This document shows, one piece after another, positions 11,255 through 22,079 of a stretch of DNA of 64,000 bases. Under the pieces are notes generated by a model. It was not told the DNA's origin. It did not search any database and saw only the letters and a program-made list of their open reading frames with translations. Made by a program: the position numbers and the translations under genes. Within the stretch, counting starts at the first letter, position 1. Each line of letters opens with the position of its first letter. The DNA lies in the NCBI RefSeq assembly GCF_027887165.1, contig NC_077233.1, positions 224,499,678 to 224,563,677 of the forward strand. Reading direction: 5' to 3'. The DNA comes from Monodelphis domestica. Taxonomy: Eukaryota > Chordata > Mammalia > Didelphimorphia > Didelphidae.

Positions 11255-11440
11255 TGGGAAGGTAGTGTATTGTGATGGAAGTGGAATCTGAGGACTCGAA
11301 TCTGAATCCAGACTGTTATTTACTATCCCTATGATCTTTGGGAAGTTATTTAACTTATCTGGCCTCTAGTTTCCTCATCTCTAAAATGAGAGGTTAAATT
11401 ACATTGCTTCTAATTTTAAGTCTATGATTCAATGACCACA
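11255..11440 (+). repeat. MIR/THER-type SINE, near full length
   Basis: tRNA-like head (gtagtgtattgtgatggaag), core (atctttgggaagttatttaa), ctagtttcctcatctctaaa and tail ttctaattttaagtctatga. Confidence 0.75.
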
Positions 11441-11639
11441 ATTTACTTGGTAATTTGAGGACACCCCCTCACTCCCACTCCAAAGTTTTAAATCAAGATC
11501 TTAAAAATTATAGGAAAGAACTATGAAATACTGACATCTTAGTAAAGGGAAAGGATAGTTTGTTTCCAAAAAGGAGCCAAACACAATATTTCTCTCTTTA
11601 ATTTACTCAGTCAACATTTAGAAGAAAACATTTAAGCCT

Positions 11640-12360
11640 TATTGACACCCACAGATTCTTTTTTTTTATTTTTGACTGGACATTATCATCAGATAAGGAT
11701 GTGCCTCAGACCTACATCAAAACACAGAATAAAAAAAGATTATTACTTGCATTATGTTTTCCATAGTCCTGATCTCATTAATTTGAGGCAATTTTCAAGA
11801 TGTAGAAGAGCTGATAACAGAGCTGAGTTTGTAAGAGATTTCTGTTTTTCATCCATCAGGCAGGTAATTGTGGGAGTTATGGCTTTGTTAGGCAGAAGCG
11901 CAGAGCCCTAAGGAACTGATAACAGAGCCTCTCTCCTGAGCAGACAACAGAACAGGATCCTCTAATTGAATACATCAATAAGCTTTCACATCTCGTATAA
12001 CTTCAGTGCACTCGACGGGCCTATATTAGACATAATCATATTTTGATCACAAGAAAATAGGACCTAGATGAAATAATATCAATTTTATTTACAGTGTAGG
12101 GAAGGGACCATTCAATTGGTGACAGTATTATTTATTTATTTACCTTCTTTAATCTCGCTTTGATCTGTATATGAAGCTCTGATTGAGTGATAGATGGTCC
12201 CAGAAAGCACTTATTTATGCTGGTCGCTGGACTTCTCAGTACCAAAGCCATTGAGCAGCAGCATCTTAGAAGATTAGACACATGATCCGAATAACAAAAG
12301 GACATTAGAGGTGTCCTGACTTCCTCTGTCTTTAGACCTGGGAGTGTCACAGTGGGAAAG
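11640..12360. other. Repeat-free block, candidate conserved non-coding element
   Basis: About 700 bases free of any repeat I recognise, balanced in base composition, with several retained CpGs (for example agaagcgcagagc and ctcgacgggcc) and AT-rich motifs such as ctaattgaatac. The 89-codon frame at 11642-11911 shows no motif. The enhancer reading is inference only. Confidence 0.3.
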
Positions 12361-12554
12361 GCATCCCCAGACTTTCAATATCAATCAATAGAGCTGCATT
12401 TGTAATATACTCTGCTACCAACCCATTTTGTCCTTCAGATATGAGAAATGTTTCTCTCTCATTGCTCTTCTGAATGCTTGCAAGTGAAACTAGGACTTAT
12501 GAATAGGGGGAAAAAAAGATTTGGCAGTGAGAGGTTGGAGGGAAGAGCACCAGC

Positions 12555-12662
12555 ATGGGTAATTGTGGAGCCCTGCAATCTTGATTCTGCCACTAAGTAG
12601 CAGCATCTCCTACGTGACCTCTTAGGTAGATTCCAGCTCTCATACTCTATTGTTTCATGATT
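12555..12662 (+). repeat. MIR/THER-type SINE fragment
   Basis: ccctgcaatcttgattctgc, cactaagtagcagcatctcc, tagattccagctctcatact. Confidence 0.5.
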
Positions 12663-12799
12663 TTATGTATTCTGGGGTTTGGATTAGGGAAGAAGTTTTA
12701 TTAAGTAACAGGAAAATCAGTAGTTCTTCAGAAGGCAATCAGTGAAGCATGTATGTAAAAGGGGGCTTAACCCTAGGATATATAGAAAAAGGAAAATCC

Positions 12800-12951
12800 A
12801 GTGGGCAGCTGGAGGTTCTGAGTTCAAATGTGGCCTCAGACACTTCCCAGCTGTATGACCCTGAGTAAGTCACTTAACCCCCATTGCCTAGCCCTTACCA
12901 CTCTTTTGCCTTGGAACCAATACATAGTAGGCAAATCCTTGGAAAAAAGGG
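12800..12951 (+). mobile_element. SINE1-type tRNA-derived SINE
   Basis: Complete order from gggcagctggaggttctgag through tgaccctgagtaagtcactt and cccccattgcctagccctta to accaatacatagtaggc. Exact 12-bp duplication aaaggaaaatcc at 12788-12799 and 12952-12963. Well preserved, so among the younger insertions; part of the head and tail are deleted. Confidence 0.9.
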
Positions 12952-12963
12952 AAAGGAAAATCC

Positions 12964-13880
12964 TTACTCCTCTCACATTCCCTAACCCTCCCTAAATGCA
13001 CTGTGTTCCTGGTTGACCTGGTCTTCCTACAAAGATTAAAGAAGGGAAGAAATAATTAGAATATAGGAAAAGATTCCATGATGAGAGAATAAAAGAATTG
13101 TAATTGTTTATCCTCAAGCATGTAGACCAGATATTCCCAAATTGGGTACATATACCCCTAGGAAATTTAAGGGATATAAGCTGGTTAAAGAAATACAAGG
13201 AATAGTGGGAAAATAATCCCATTATTCTGTTGAAAATAATCTATTTTACTTCTTATTTACATATTAATGGGACACAAATTTACTTTCTTTTATATCGAAT
13301 TGGATAGATGGGAAGTTTTATTAAACACCAAGTGGTTTTAGGAGTAAAAGCAAAATTGGAAGCACATAGTGCAGATTTTCCAAGGGAAAATGGCAATAAA
13401 ATGGCATTTCATTTGTATTATATTTGATTTTTTTAGATGGAAATTTTTTTTCACAAAAAAACCTTCAAAAGAGGATCGTCTTTCCTTGAGTGACCACTAA
13501 AAGTACCAAATACTGCAGAAACATATTTGAACATAATAACCAATGCTTAGTCTTAATGTGATATTTCCCTTATAGGAGAAATGTCTTGAAGTTGATGAAT
13601 TGTTGTACCAAAATTTTGTAGATGTTGAGTGATATCCAAATATTAAAAAAATGGAAAACCATAACCATATAGCAAGAATAGATCAAGTCAAGTGGTACAG
13701 ATTGAGCTTTTGGAAAGTGTCAGTGAAAAAGATATAAGATATGAATGAGGTTTTCTGTATCTTAATAAACTAAAGGTCTGTGATGTCACTGGCCATTTAA
13801 GGAGACTTCTTTGGATGGAATTACCTTCTATTTTAGGTTGTCACAATGATCAAAACTCCTTAAGCACTCAAGAAGTTATT
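12964..13880. other. AT-rich sequence with a possible hAT end
   Basis: The segment 13125-13215 (agatattcccaaattgggta, then catatacccctagg) resembles the outer end of hAT Charlie-type elements, but no partner end was found. The rest is unassigned. Confidence 0.3.
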
Positions 13881-13884
13881 TGCC

Positions 13885-13985
13885 TGAGGCACTGAGAAGT
13901 TCACTGATTTACACTCACATCCCAGACAGTAAGTGCCAAAGCCAAGATGTGAAACTAGATCTTCTTGCAGCTCCCTAGTCAAGCA
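13885..13985 (-). repeat. MIR-type SINE head fragment
   Basis: Reverse strand of the MIR head: cactgagaagttcactgatt, acagtaagtgccaaagccaa, gatcttcttgcagctcccta. Confidence 0.45.
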
Positions 13986-14044
13986 GTAATTTTAAAAGTT
14001 CATTTACCATTTGTAAAACAAATGGAGTGAACAAAATTAATCTA

Positions 14045-14165
14045 CTATTTTCATTCATTTATTCAATAAATTTTTATTGAGCTCCTACTATGTCAAAAGT
14101 ACAGTATGAGATGCTATGGGGAATACATTTAATAAATGCTCGTTGACTTTATTGACTTATACTTC
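14045..14165 (+). repeat. Old interspersed repeat end plus MIR/L2 tail
   Basis: First part (attcaataaatttttattga, gctcctactatg) is the start of an old mammalian repeat; aataaatgctcgttgacttt is the MIR/L2 tail. Confidence 0.5.
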
Positions 14166-14539
14166 TTCATAACACCTACTAAACTACTATATACATTGAT
14201 TATTTAATAAAATGTCTTAAAGGAAACAAAGAATATTAATCCATAGCATAGGTGTTTTGACATTTTCCTTTCCAAATTCCTGGTTTGGAATAGTAGTACT
14301 AAAGCAGTTAAGCCTTGCTATAGAGAGGAAGATTTTTCATTCCCAGGAATGGATGTTCATCTGACTATTCATAAAATAAAGTTATTCTATGAATGAATCA
14401 TGAATCATGAACCACGATGTTGACTTTGGAGCACATTCACTGGGTCATTTCATGAAACATTTCTGTTTGATAATTCACATTCTTGCCATCTTAGAAGTGA
14501 TCTAGGACAATCTGCAAACTTGTTGCTTTCCTATCCAGC
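14166..14539. other. No recognised feature
   Basis: AT-rich non-coding sequence; a small tandem block (atgaatcatgaatcatgaac) lies at about 14390. Confidence 0.35.
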
Positions 14540-14690
14540 TAGATAAATATTTAAGTGTTTTCTATGCCAACCACTGGGTTAAGTATTAGAAAAACAAAAA
14601 CAAGCAAAAAAGAGAAATGTTCCCTAGTCTCAAGGAGCTTACATTCTAATGAAAGGTCATATATAGAGAGAAAAGAAAAATATCTTTAAA
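14540..14690 (+). repeat. Old interspersed repeat, 5' part
   Basis: ttctatgccaaccactgggt, gttaagtattagaaaaac, ctcaaggagcttacattcta: the same family as 20395-20780 and 55979-56239. Confidence 0.5.
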
Positions 14691-14940
14691 ACTAAGTAGA
14701 CTTTATAGAGCTTCAGGAATTATGATTTGAAGAGCCTGAAGACAACTAGAAAAGAGTAAAGAAACTCTCTTCTCTCTAGTTCTTGCCAACTGCACCCTGC
14801 CCTCACATAGGCCCAGGACTTTGATCTCTATCAACTAGGAGAGAATACTATACCACTTGGGGTTGAGATTGAGGCTTCAGATCTTTCTCTGACCCTCTGT
14901 CTCTGTCTCTGTATCTATCCACCCATCCAGTCATCTATTA

Positions 14941-15112
14941 TTCTTTTTCTTTCTTTCTTCTTCCTTCCTTCCTTCCTTCCTTCCTTCCTTCCTTCCTTCC
15001 TTCCCTTCCTTCCTTCCTTCCTTCCTTCCTTCCTTCCTTCCTTCCTTCCTTCCTTCCTTCCTTCCTTCCTTCCTTCCTTCCTTCTTTCCTTCCTTCCTTC
15101 CTTCCTTCCTTT
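14941..15112. repeat. (TTCC)n microsatellite, about 170 bp
   Basis: Almost pure ttcc repeats over some 40 units with few interruptions (one ccc, a few tttc). Pyrimidine on the plus strand, purine on the minus. The lysine/glycine/glutamate-rich frames on the minus strand are only the translation of this repeat. Confidence 0.95.
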
Positions 15113-15414
15113 TTGTTGTAAAACACATTGGCTTCCATATTAAAGAAATGCAGGACAAGTTTCTAGATTGGGGGAGTGTGGATGGTGAATAGAGAAGTGA
15201 TGGTCAATGGAGCAATTACTGCATTATAACACACAGATACAAGCAGGCTTCTGGTCCTTTAGCAGGTATTTCTACCCATGTAGATCATTCAAGAATACAA
15301 GTCTAAGCCAGTAAACTTGGTTGCAAATCAACTAGAATAATGCATAGCAATCAGCTTTGGGTCAGTGGTATAGAATAGACTGGGGACCTTTAACACATCA
15401 CTTATTGATATCTG

Positions 15415-15650
15415 TGTGTATTACACATATAATGCATATGTTATATATAATTTATATTCTAACAGATATAATACATATAGATTTATATATACATATGTAT
15501 CTTCCATCATAGACATATTCTATCATATATACCCCATATGTATGTATATATCTATAGAATGTGTTTAATTAGATACACATAAGTACATATACTATTAGTG
15601 TGTGGCTCTGTGTGTGTTGTATGTATATGTTCATATGTGTGTGTGTTCCT
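15415..15650. repeat. AT-rich low-complexity tract with TG run
   Basis: Alternating tatata/catata text with short TG runs at 15597-15645. Confidence 0.6.
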
Positions 15651-15666
15651 ATCCAGGGAATATTGT

Positions 15667-15720
15667 CTTGGCCAACAGTACATCCTTGGCCAACAGTACG
15701 TCCTTGGACAACAGTACTCC
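15667..15720. repeat. Three-copy 18-bp minisatellite
   Basis: cttggccaacagtacatc (15667-15684), cttggccaacagtacgtc (15685-15702), cttggacaacagtactcc (15703-15720). Confidence 0.9.
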
Positions 15721-16185
15721 TTTAATCATTGGATAGAGTTTTTTCTTCTGAACATTACTCAGCATGACAAGAATAGACACAGCTACCAGGATTTAAAGTG
15801 TTCTCACCTAAATCTGAATGCATTTTCAGTTTCACTGGAATGTGCCCATAATTAAGAATACTGAGGGGTAGATGATGCATCATATGTATTCTTGCTCATA
15901 TAATACTAAGTAGCTGTTGACAGTTCCACCTGAGATTCTCATTATCTTGGCCACATTATGGCCCCAGCAACTCAGTGATGATGGGAGGCATTAGTATTAG
16001 CGGCTATAAAAGGAAATGCCTTCTTACTGCTAAAAATGATTACATCGCATGTTCCTCTTGATGTGTAATATGGATGTTCTCTACTCATGAAAAGTTGGTT
16101 TGAAATTTGGCTAATTGCTTGAGGGAAAGGTGGAGTGGAGACAAAGGGAGGATCTTCCCACTTACTTTTAAGCTTTCTAAAGGTC
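15721..16185. other. Repeat-free stretch, nothing assigned
   Basis: No recognised repeat. The block 15900-16080 includes ggctataaaaggaaatgcc, resembling a TATA or CArG-like sequence, without a following gene. Confidence 0.3.
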
Positions 16186-16189
16186 TAGA

Positions 16190-16272
16190 ATATGATCTCT
16201 TCATTCTTTATACACCCTACAGTGATTAACACAGGGCTAGACCATAAATTGTGTTCAATAAATACCTATACT
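16190..16272 (+). repeat. L2/MIR 3' tail
   Basis: cagtgattaacacagggcta ... attgtgttcaataaatacct. Confidence 0.5.
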
Positions 16273-16299
16273 TTAACTGTTGAATCTACTCACATTTTC

Positions 16300-16476
16300 A
16301 CAGTTGTAGAGATGAATGAGGCTTTAGCAATCTTCCAGTCCCCTTTATAGATGAAGCCATGCCCAAAGGAAGGGATTTGTTCAATGTAAAGGGCGCACAA
16401 GTCCTAAGTTGCAGAGCTAGGATTCAAACCCAAGTGTTCTTAGTCCAAATCCAGTGCTCTATCCAGGATACCCATT
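16300..16476 (-). repeat. MIR-type SINE
   Basis: Reverse strand order: ctttatagatgaagccatgc, agggatttgttcaatgtaaa, gcagagctaggattcaaacc, aaatccagtgctctatcca. Confidence 0.7.
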
Positions 16477-16639
16477 AGTGAATTAATTGATTAATTAATT
16501 ATTTAATTAATCTAACTTCTAGTATGAGGGAACTAAATCAGGAACCATATAGGTAGTAATGGGAAATACCATGATGTTTGATTTCAAAGAGAGTATTCCC
16601 TGTTGTATTTATCAAGGTATTCGCTTATGAAGAGCCAAG

Positions 16640-16849
16640 TGTAGAGGATTTAAGACTAGGTTTGTCCTCGGGGAGATGTGGATTCAAATCTTACTCCGAT
16701 GTTTATCAGGTGTGGGACCCTATGCAAGTTTTTAACTTCTATATGCCTTGGGCAATTCCATGGTATTTTACAACTGTACAAGAGGTGGTTTTGGAAGAGA
16801 AGTTTCTACCCTAGGAGTTCTCTACCCTTAAGGAATCAAAATTATGTTG
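16640..16849 (+). repeat. tRNA-derived SINE (third tail type)
   Basis: Head gatgtggattcaaatcttac and cttctatatgccttgggcaa, then a tail with gaagagaagtttctacccta and ggagttctctaccctta. The tail differs from SINE1, MIR and RTE-tailed SINEs; another copy lies at 20125-20345. Confidence 0.6.
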
Positions 16850-17107
16850 TGGTTTGTTGTTGTCATTGTTCAGTTGTTTTTGTCATATACTACTCTTTCT
16901 GACCCCATTTGGGGTTTTCTTGGCAAAGACACTAGACTGGTTGCCATTTCCTTCTCCAGCTCATTTTACAGATGAGGAAACTGAGGCAAACTAGCTCAAG
17001 ATCTCACACTGCTAGTAAGTGTCTAAGGTCAGATTTGAACTTGGGAAGAGAAGTCTTCCTGACTCAGAAGCCAGCACTCTATGCACTATGGCACCACTTC
17101 GTGGCCC
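16850..17107 (-). mobile_element. RTE-tailed tRNA SINE (WSINE/MAR type)
   Basis: Reverse strand: 3' tail first (gaccccatttggggttttct, tggcaaagacact), then ctcattttacagatgaggaa and the tRNA head ending near cactatggcaccacttcg. The tail is the RTE/BovB-like 3' end. Confidence 0.85.
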
Positions 17108-17304
17108 CTACAGGAATCACAATGCTTTACTCATTTGTGGCACATTACTGCACCATGTTTTGCATGCAATTTTATGTTCTTTATTTAGTTTGCTCTGTGG
17201 ACATCCCAAAGTCTGAGTTTACATGGGAGACCAGGATCTCAAGGCAGGGTTGGGGTCCTTTTATAGTCTATAATTTCAAGGAAGAAATCCAGCTCTGAGT
17301 CCTT

Positions 17305-17508
17305 GGTCAATGAGACAGCTGAATCTGGAGTCAGAGGACCTGGGCTCCAGTAACCATCTCTCCTGCTTAAAACCTGTGTGACCAAAGATGATTTAAGTCT
17401 TTTCTCCAACCAGGCCTCACCTTCTCTGGGTGTAAAATAAAAGGGTCATGCAAGATGGCCTTTGAGGGCTCTTCTAGCTCTCCCTATTGTTCTATGACTC
17501 AAGTCCCT
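17305..17508 (+). repeat. MIR/THER-type SINE
   Basis: agacagctgaatctggagtc, aaacctgtgtgaccaaagat, cacc ttctctgggtgtaaaat and tail gagggctcttctagctctcc. Confidence 0.65.
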
Positions 17509-17554
17509 CAATTATGTTATATGAGAGCAGAAAGATACCTCTGGGGTGACTCCC

Positions 17555-17695
17555 CTCATTCTTAGGAAAAGAAACTAAGCCCCTGAAGTATGAATGGACC
17601 TGGTCAAGGACACACATCTTTTAATGCTAGAGGTGAGAATAGAGTATGTGTCTTCTGACTCCAAAACTGATGTTCTCTGTACTCTATCACAATGA
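17555..17695 (-). repeat. MIR-type SINE fragment
   Basis: Reverse strand: aggaaaagaaactaagcccc, gacctggtcaaggacacaca, tgtcttctgactccaaaact. Confidence 0.55.
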
Positions 17696-18084
17696 ATCTA
17701 GCCCAGGGATTGATGGGGACTAAGCCAAGTATCCAGCTGCCAACTCCTTAGATATTTAAATGGGAAGGAAATGATGTATGACTTGGTGGGAAAGAAGTTC
17801 TCAGAAGCAACATGGACACCCAAATAATCCCATTTTTACTTTATATAATTTAGGCATTTATTTGAGTTTTTAAAAATCAGGTATCCATAAAAAGGTCAAA
17901 ACTACCAATCATTCAAATGTTAGTGCAGACCACTAAAATTATTTTGCTTTTTCTCTTTAAAAAGAACAGTTATACTCAGGAAATGGATCTTTTGATGTGA
18001 ATTGGAGTAAAGCATGAATACCTGCAGGAACAGTAAGGCAGAAAGAACTTCAGCTCTAATGACAATCTTGGGGTCAGAGATTCC
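17696..18084. other. No recognised feature
   Basis: Non-coding, no repeat assigned. Confidence 0.3.
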
Positions 18085-18214
18085 CTCTAATGTTTATTAC
18101 TTCTGACATTAGTCAGACACAATCTCGATGGGCCTCAATTTCCTCAACTATAAAATGAAGGGTGGGTTAAGATGTCCTTTGAGATTCCTTCCAGATTTAC
18201 ATCTAGTTCTGTGA
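18085..18214 (+). repeat. MIR/THER-type SINE fragment
   Basis: tgggcctcaatttcctcaac, tataaaatgaagggtgg, gagattccttccagatttac. Confidence 0.65.
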
Positions 18215-18378
18215 CTCTGGGCATGTCACTTAGCTTCTGTCAGTCTTGATTTCCACATCTAGATAAAGGGGAAAATAAGAATATCTACTTCTCAAGGTTG
18301 AGGCAAAGTTAAAATGTGATGCATTTATAAATCACTTTGTAAACTTCAAAGCAGTATAGAAATATTGTTACTCCTAAT
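18215..18378 (+). repeat. tRNA-derived SINE (MIR-like, long tail)
   Basis: actctgggcatgtcacttag, cttctcaaggttgaggcaaa, aatcactttgtaaacttcaa. Confidence 0.65.
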
Positions 18379-18790
18379 TAGATTATTGCCAAAGAAGGAA
18401 ACTTTATCTAAGATGAAGGTACTAGATAACAGGAGAAGAGGTTGCCAAAAGGGTAAGAAGACCACAAAGACAAACTTTATCTACATTACAGATTTCTAGA
18501 GCCTGTGGGTTGATTTGTAATTGACAGTGTATATTGTCCAATGTCCAAGATAGATTTATCTGTTTTTCAGGCAAATTTCAAGAGCAATCTTCATGGTTTT
18601 GATTATAGGATTGGATTGTCTTCCATTTAGCAAAACTAGCAGTATTGTTAAAAACACTAAAAAAAAATTCTTATCTCTAGTCTTAATTTATTGTTTGTTG
18701 CCCATCTCTTTAAAGTTTGTGTATTTAAAAAAAAAAGCATCAACAACAAAAAAACAAAGCACTACCACCACCACTGATGTGGGCCTGGGA
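18379..18790. other. No recognised feature
   Basis: AT-rich with short A runs; nothing to assign. Confidence 0.3.
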
Positions 18791-18791
18791 G

Positions 18792-18955
18792 TCTAGAGCT
18801 GTGGGCCTTAGTTCTGGTCAGGCTACTGGCTAACTCTGTTCCCTTGATTAATCCACTTAATCACTTTGTTTCTCAGTTTTCTCATTTACAAAATGTAGAA
18901 ATTTGAATAATTATCTCTATGGCCTTTTTTTTAAGCTAAAAATTTTTGTGATTCT
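18792..18955 (+). repeat. MIR/THER-type SINE
   Basis: tgggccttagttctggtcag, ttgattaatccacttaatca, tctcagttttctcatttaca. Confidence 0.65.
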
Positions 18956-19138
18956 ACTTCATATCAGGGCAGTGATTTCCATATTCCTGGAAGGTGATGA
19001 CTAACACATAGTTAATAATTTTCTACATGTTAAGTCAAAGATTTCATGGAAGAAACCCTAATTCATAATGAAAAATTGTCTTCTCTAGTATGAGCTTTTT
19101 TTCTTTTCCTTTAGAGACCATAATTGACCTAATTCATT

Positions 19139-19366
19139 AAAAAAACAACAGACAAATAAACAAACAAAAAACCTTACCTTCTGTCTTGGAATTGATGGCA
19201 AGTATCCATTCCAAGACAGTATAATGTTAAGGGCTAGGCAATAGAGATTAAGTGACTTGACCAGAGTCACACAGCTAAGAAGTGTCTGAGGCCAGTTTTG
19301 AACCCAGGTTTTTCCAGTTCTGAGTTTGGCCCTCTATCTGCTGAGCCACTTAACTTCCCCCAACCC
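19139..19366 (-). mobile_element. SINE1-type tRNA-derived SINE, near full length
   Basis: Reverse strand from an A/C-rich tail (aacaaacaaaaaaccttacc) to the head (ctatctgctgagccactta). Duplication aattcatt at 19131-19138 and 19367-19374. Confidence 0.85.
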
Positions 19367-19384
19367 AATTCATTTTGTGATTTA

Positions 19385-19578
19385 AAGAAAACTAGCTCTG
19401 TAGGCAGACCCAGGACCCAGGTGTTCAATTCCCATCTCTGATAATTCCTATCTCTTTCATTTTGAACAGGTTGCAAACTCATTGAGCCTCAATTTCTCCA
19501 TCTGTAAAATGAAAGAATTGGACTAAGTCAACTAACTCAGGTCTCTTCTAGCTTTAGATCTAGGAGCCTGTGGATCAA
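19385..19578 (+). repeat. MIR/THER-type SINE
   Basis: gctctgtaggcagacccagg, attgagcctcaatttctcca, tctgtaaaatgaaagaattg, ggtctcttctagctttagat. Confidence 0.65.
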
Positions 19579-19639
19579 ACTAAAACATATAAATGCATGA
19601 TTTATGAACACATGATGGTTGGATTACAATCTGAATTAT

Positions 19640-20025
19640 TGGGAGGTATGGGGGGGGGCAGAGGCTAGTATCCTGTTAGTTCAACTTCAATTTTGGGATG
19701 CAATTAAATAATTGAATTGTTAATAAAAGGAAGTTTACTTAGCCTAACATACCAAGGATATTCAACAAAGACACAGCAACAGTTTCTATAGACATAGTTG
19801 TCCTGGTCCTTATGGAAAAGGGTCTGGTCAGTCAAGCAGGATAGTGAAGACTCCTGTGGTATTCAGATATCCACCAAGTCACAAGGATTCCAACCCATGT
19901 TAAGAGGCAGGCAGCTTGAGCCTTGCCACACCCAGGGGTTAATCAAATCTAGGTTTTATCACTTTTTTCTAACCCATATTGAGGTTGGGGTTCAGGGGAA
20001 GGTGGAAATAACCAGGTAGCTATTG
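19640..20025 (+). repeat. Unclassified repeat family X, copy 1
   Basis: Shares ordered blocks with 45830-46260 and 63245-63670: ttgttaataaaaggaagttt followed by acttagcc...aggatattc, and later ggggttaatcaaatctaggt with a T-rich stretch. I cannot name the family; an LTR origin is possible. Confidence 0.45.
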
Positions 20026-20124
20026 GTTTTGTCACAAGGAGGTAACGAGATCCATGAGAACATAAAGGTTTTAGAGTACAAAAATGATGAACATTTATAC
20101 CTGTTTTATGGAGATCATGAAGAT

Positions 20125-20345
20125 AGTCCCATGGTTAGGATGCTTGACTTGGTAAACTAAGGAAGATCCAGGCTCAAATCAAACCTCTGCTATGTTGGAT
20201 GATCCAGGACCAGTCACTTCACCTCTATGTGTCTTTCACAACTTTCTGAAATTTATTGACTAAAAGATAAGCTGGGATTTAGACAGGACTGATTTGTAGG
20301 AGTAGAAGGAGTTTTCCATGCTGAGCAAATCACAGATCCTTTGAT
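20125..20345 (+). repeat. tRNA-derived SINE (third tail type)
   Basis: atggttaggatgcttgactt, ccaggctcaaatcaaacctc, cttcacctctatgtgtcttt, agaaggagttttccatgctg. Same tail type as 16640-16849. Confidence 0.6.
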
Positions 20346-20394
20346 TGTGGAAGATATTATGCTAAAAACAGGGGACGAACAAAGTTGAGATAAC

Positions 20395-20780
20395 CAATCA
20401 TTCAACCAACACACATTTATTCGAAACCTGCTACGTATGGGTTCTTCCTCTAGTCCCTGGGATTACGAAGACAAAAATAAAACTGCCCCACATTCTACTG
20501 GGGAGAGAGCATGCAGATACCAAAGTATATACACAATACACAAAATTAATATTCCTTTTATTTTTTGGAGGGAAGACACAAAAATAAGGGATGAGGGCTC
20601 GGAAAGGGAATTATTTAGAAAATGGTGTTGAGGCTTAGATAAAACAGTCTCTTCCTTGATATAGTTTACAGTCTAACAGGAAAAAAGACATAAATAATTC
20701 TAATATAAGATAATATATGTGTATGAGGGAGGTGCAAACCAAGTGCTATGAAAAGCCTAATATTAGGGCAGGCTTGTTAA
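20395..20780 (+). repeat. Old interspersed repeat, two partial tandem segments
   Basis: cattcaaccaacacacattt ... tctagtccctgggattacga, then a second block from cagtctcttccttgatatag and ttacagtctaacaggaaaaa. Same family as 22935-24480. Confidence 0.5.
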
Positions 20781-20794
20781 AAGATGTTTTTGCA

Positions 20795-21275
20795 GAGTGT
20801 TGCTGGAGATTCTCCAGATACTCGTGCTTTCTTGAAACCTTTGAACTTTCACAGGCTGCGAATGAAGGCAATTTCAGTTGCTAAGTTCTTCCCTGGGATA
20901 TTTGTTAATATGAGAGGTCTACTTGCATTTGGAGGGCATGATTTCTCCCCAGCTGTTTTGCAGTCAAACTGTTCAAGAGACAATGCACTGTGTTCAGACA
21001 AGCACAGAAGGTTCCTGAACTTGTCACTTGTTTTCTGCTGCTGTTAGCTCCGATTTCAACTTTCATCACTTCAGGGACCTGACTCATCTGGCTTCGCTGC
21101 CCTGTCTCACACGAAGGTGTCTCAGGATGCATGAGGGGGTGTGCTTTGTAACCCCTTGGGATTGAATTAGCAGAAGCTGCCTTTCTTCAAACACATATTG
21201 TTATCCATTATTTTTCAGGGCAGGCATTTTCTGCTTCCCTGGGATGAGTTTGTTTGGACATCAACAAAATGTGTT
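20795..21275. other. Repeat-free block, candidate conserved non-coding element
   Basis: About 480 bases without a recognised repeat, balanced composition and long non-degenerate text. Includes a 25-base GC-moderate stretch near 21090 with two CpGs. Overlapping short frames on both strands have no motif. Function is inference. Confidence 0.3.
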
Positions 21276-21304
21276 AGGAATCGTCTATTGACCAGACAAT
21301 CTAT

Positions 21305-21640
21305 ATTGCACCGGCTATCCCCCATGCCTGAAATTGTCTTCCTCCTTTCTGCCTTCTAACTTCCTTTGAGCAGCAGATAAGATTTCATTTTCTCCAAAAG
21401 CCTTTCCTGCTTCTCTCTGATGTTAGTCCCTTCCTCTGATATCATCTCCCTTTTTTCTTCATGTATCTTGTTTGTATAAAGCTAGTTTCATGCTGTCTCC
21501 CACATTAGGTTAGGAGCTCGGTGATGGTAAGTACTGGTTTTTTTTTGTTGTTTGTTTGTTTGGTTGGTTTTTTTGCCTTTTGTTATGTCCCCAGTGCTGA
21601 GCATAGTGTTTGGCACATTATGGGCATTTTGAAGTCTAGG
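21305..21640 (+). mobile_element. L2 LINE 3' end
   Basis: ggctatcccccatgcctgaa, attgtcttcctcctttctgc, tgctgtctcccacattaggt, then cagtgctgagcatagtgttt. A T/G-rich insertion (ttttttttgttgtttgtttg) interrupts it near 21540. Confidence 0.8.
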
Positions 21641-21679
21641 AACTTCATGGGATTCATTGATTGAGGCACCTTCTCCACT

Positions 21680-21866
21680 TTTTAAGGTATCGAGGTTAAA
21701 ATGATATTAAATGCAGAACATCTTAGGTTCAGATGTGGCCTCCCTCAGACGTGTCCTACCAGTGGAAATCTGGATAAATCACTTAATCCCAATTGTGTAG
21801 TCCTTAATACTCTTCTGTCTTGGGTACTGAGTATCCATTCCAAGCCATAAGGTAAGGGTTTAAAAA
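21680..21866 (+). mobile_element. SINE1-type tRNA-derived SINE, diverged
   Basis: cttaggttcagatgtggcct, atcacttaatcccaattgtg, attccaagccataaggtaag, ggtttaaaaaa. Confidence 0.7.
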
Positions 21867-22079
21867 AGTGAGATTGAAGGGTTCTTTGAGCTAGCACTGG
21901 AAGCCACCAAGTCGGGGGGACTGTCTACAGTAGGACATGATTAAAGGATGCACTAGACAGATTCCCTCAGATTCCGAATATCAACCATAGTATTCAAAAT
22001 TGGGTCTGGAATTCTAACATGATCACTATCTTTTTGCGTTGAGGATTTTCTTTCTTTAAGAGCTCTATTTGGAAATATA

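Noticed and set aside
14931-15158. Lys/Glu/Gly-rich frames of 66-75 codons on the minus strand
   Set aside because: Translation of the TTCC microsatellite only.
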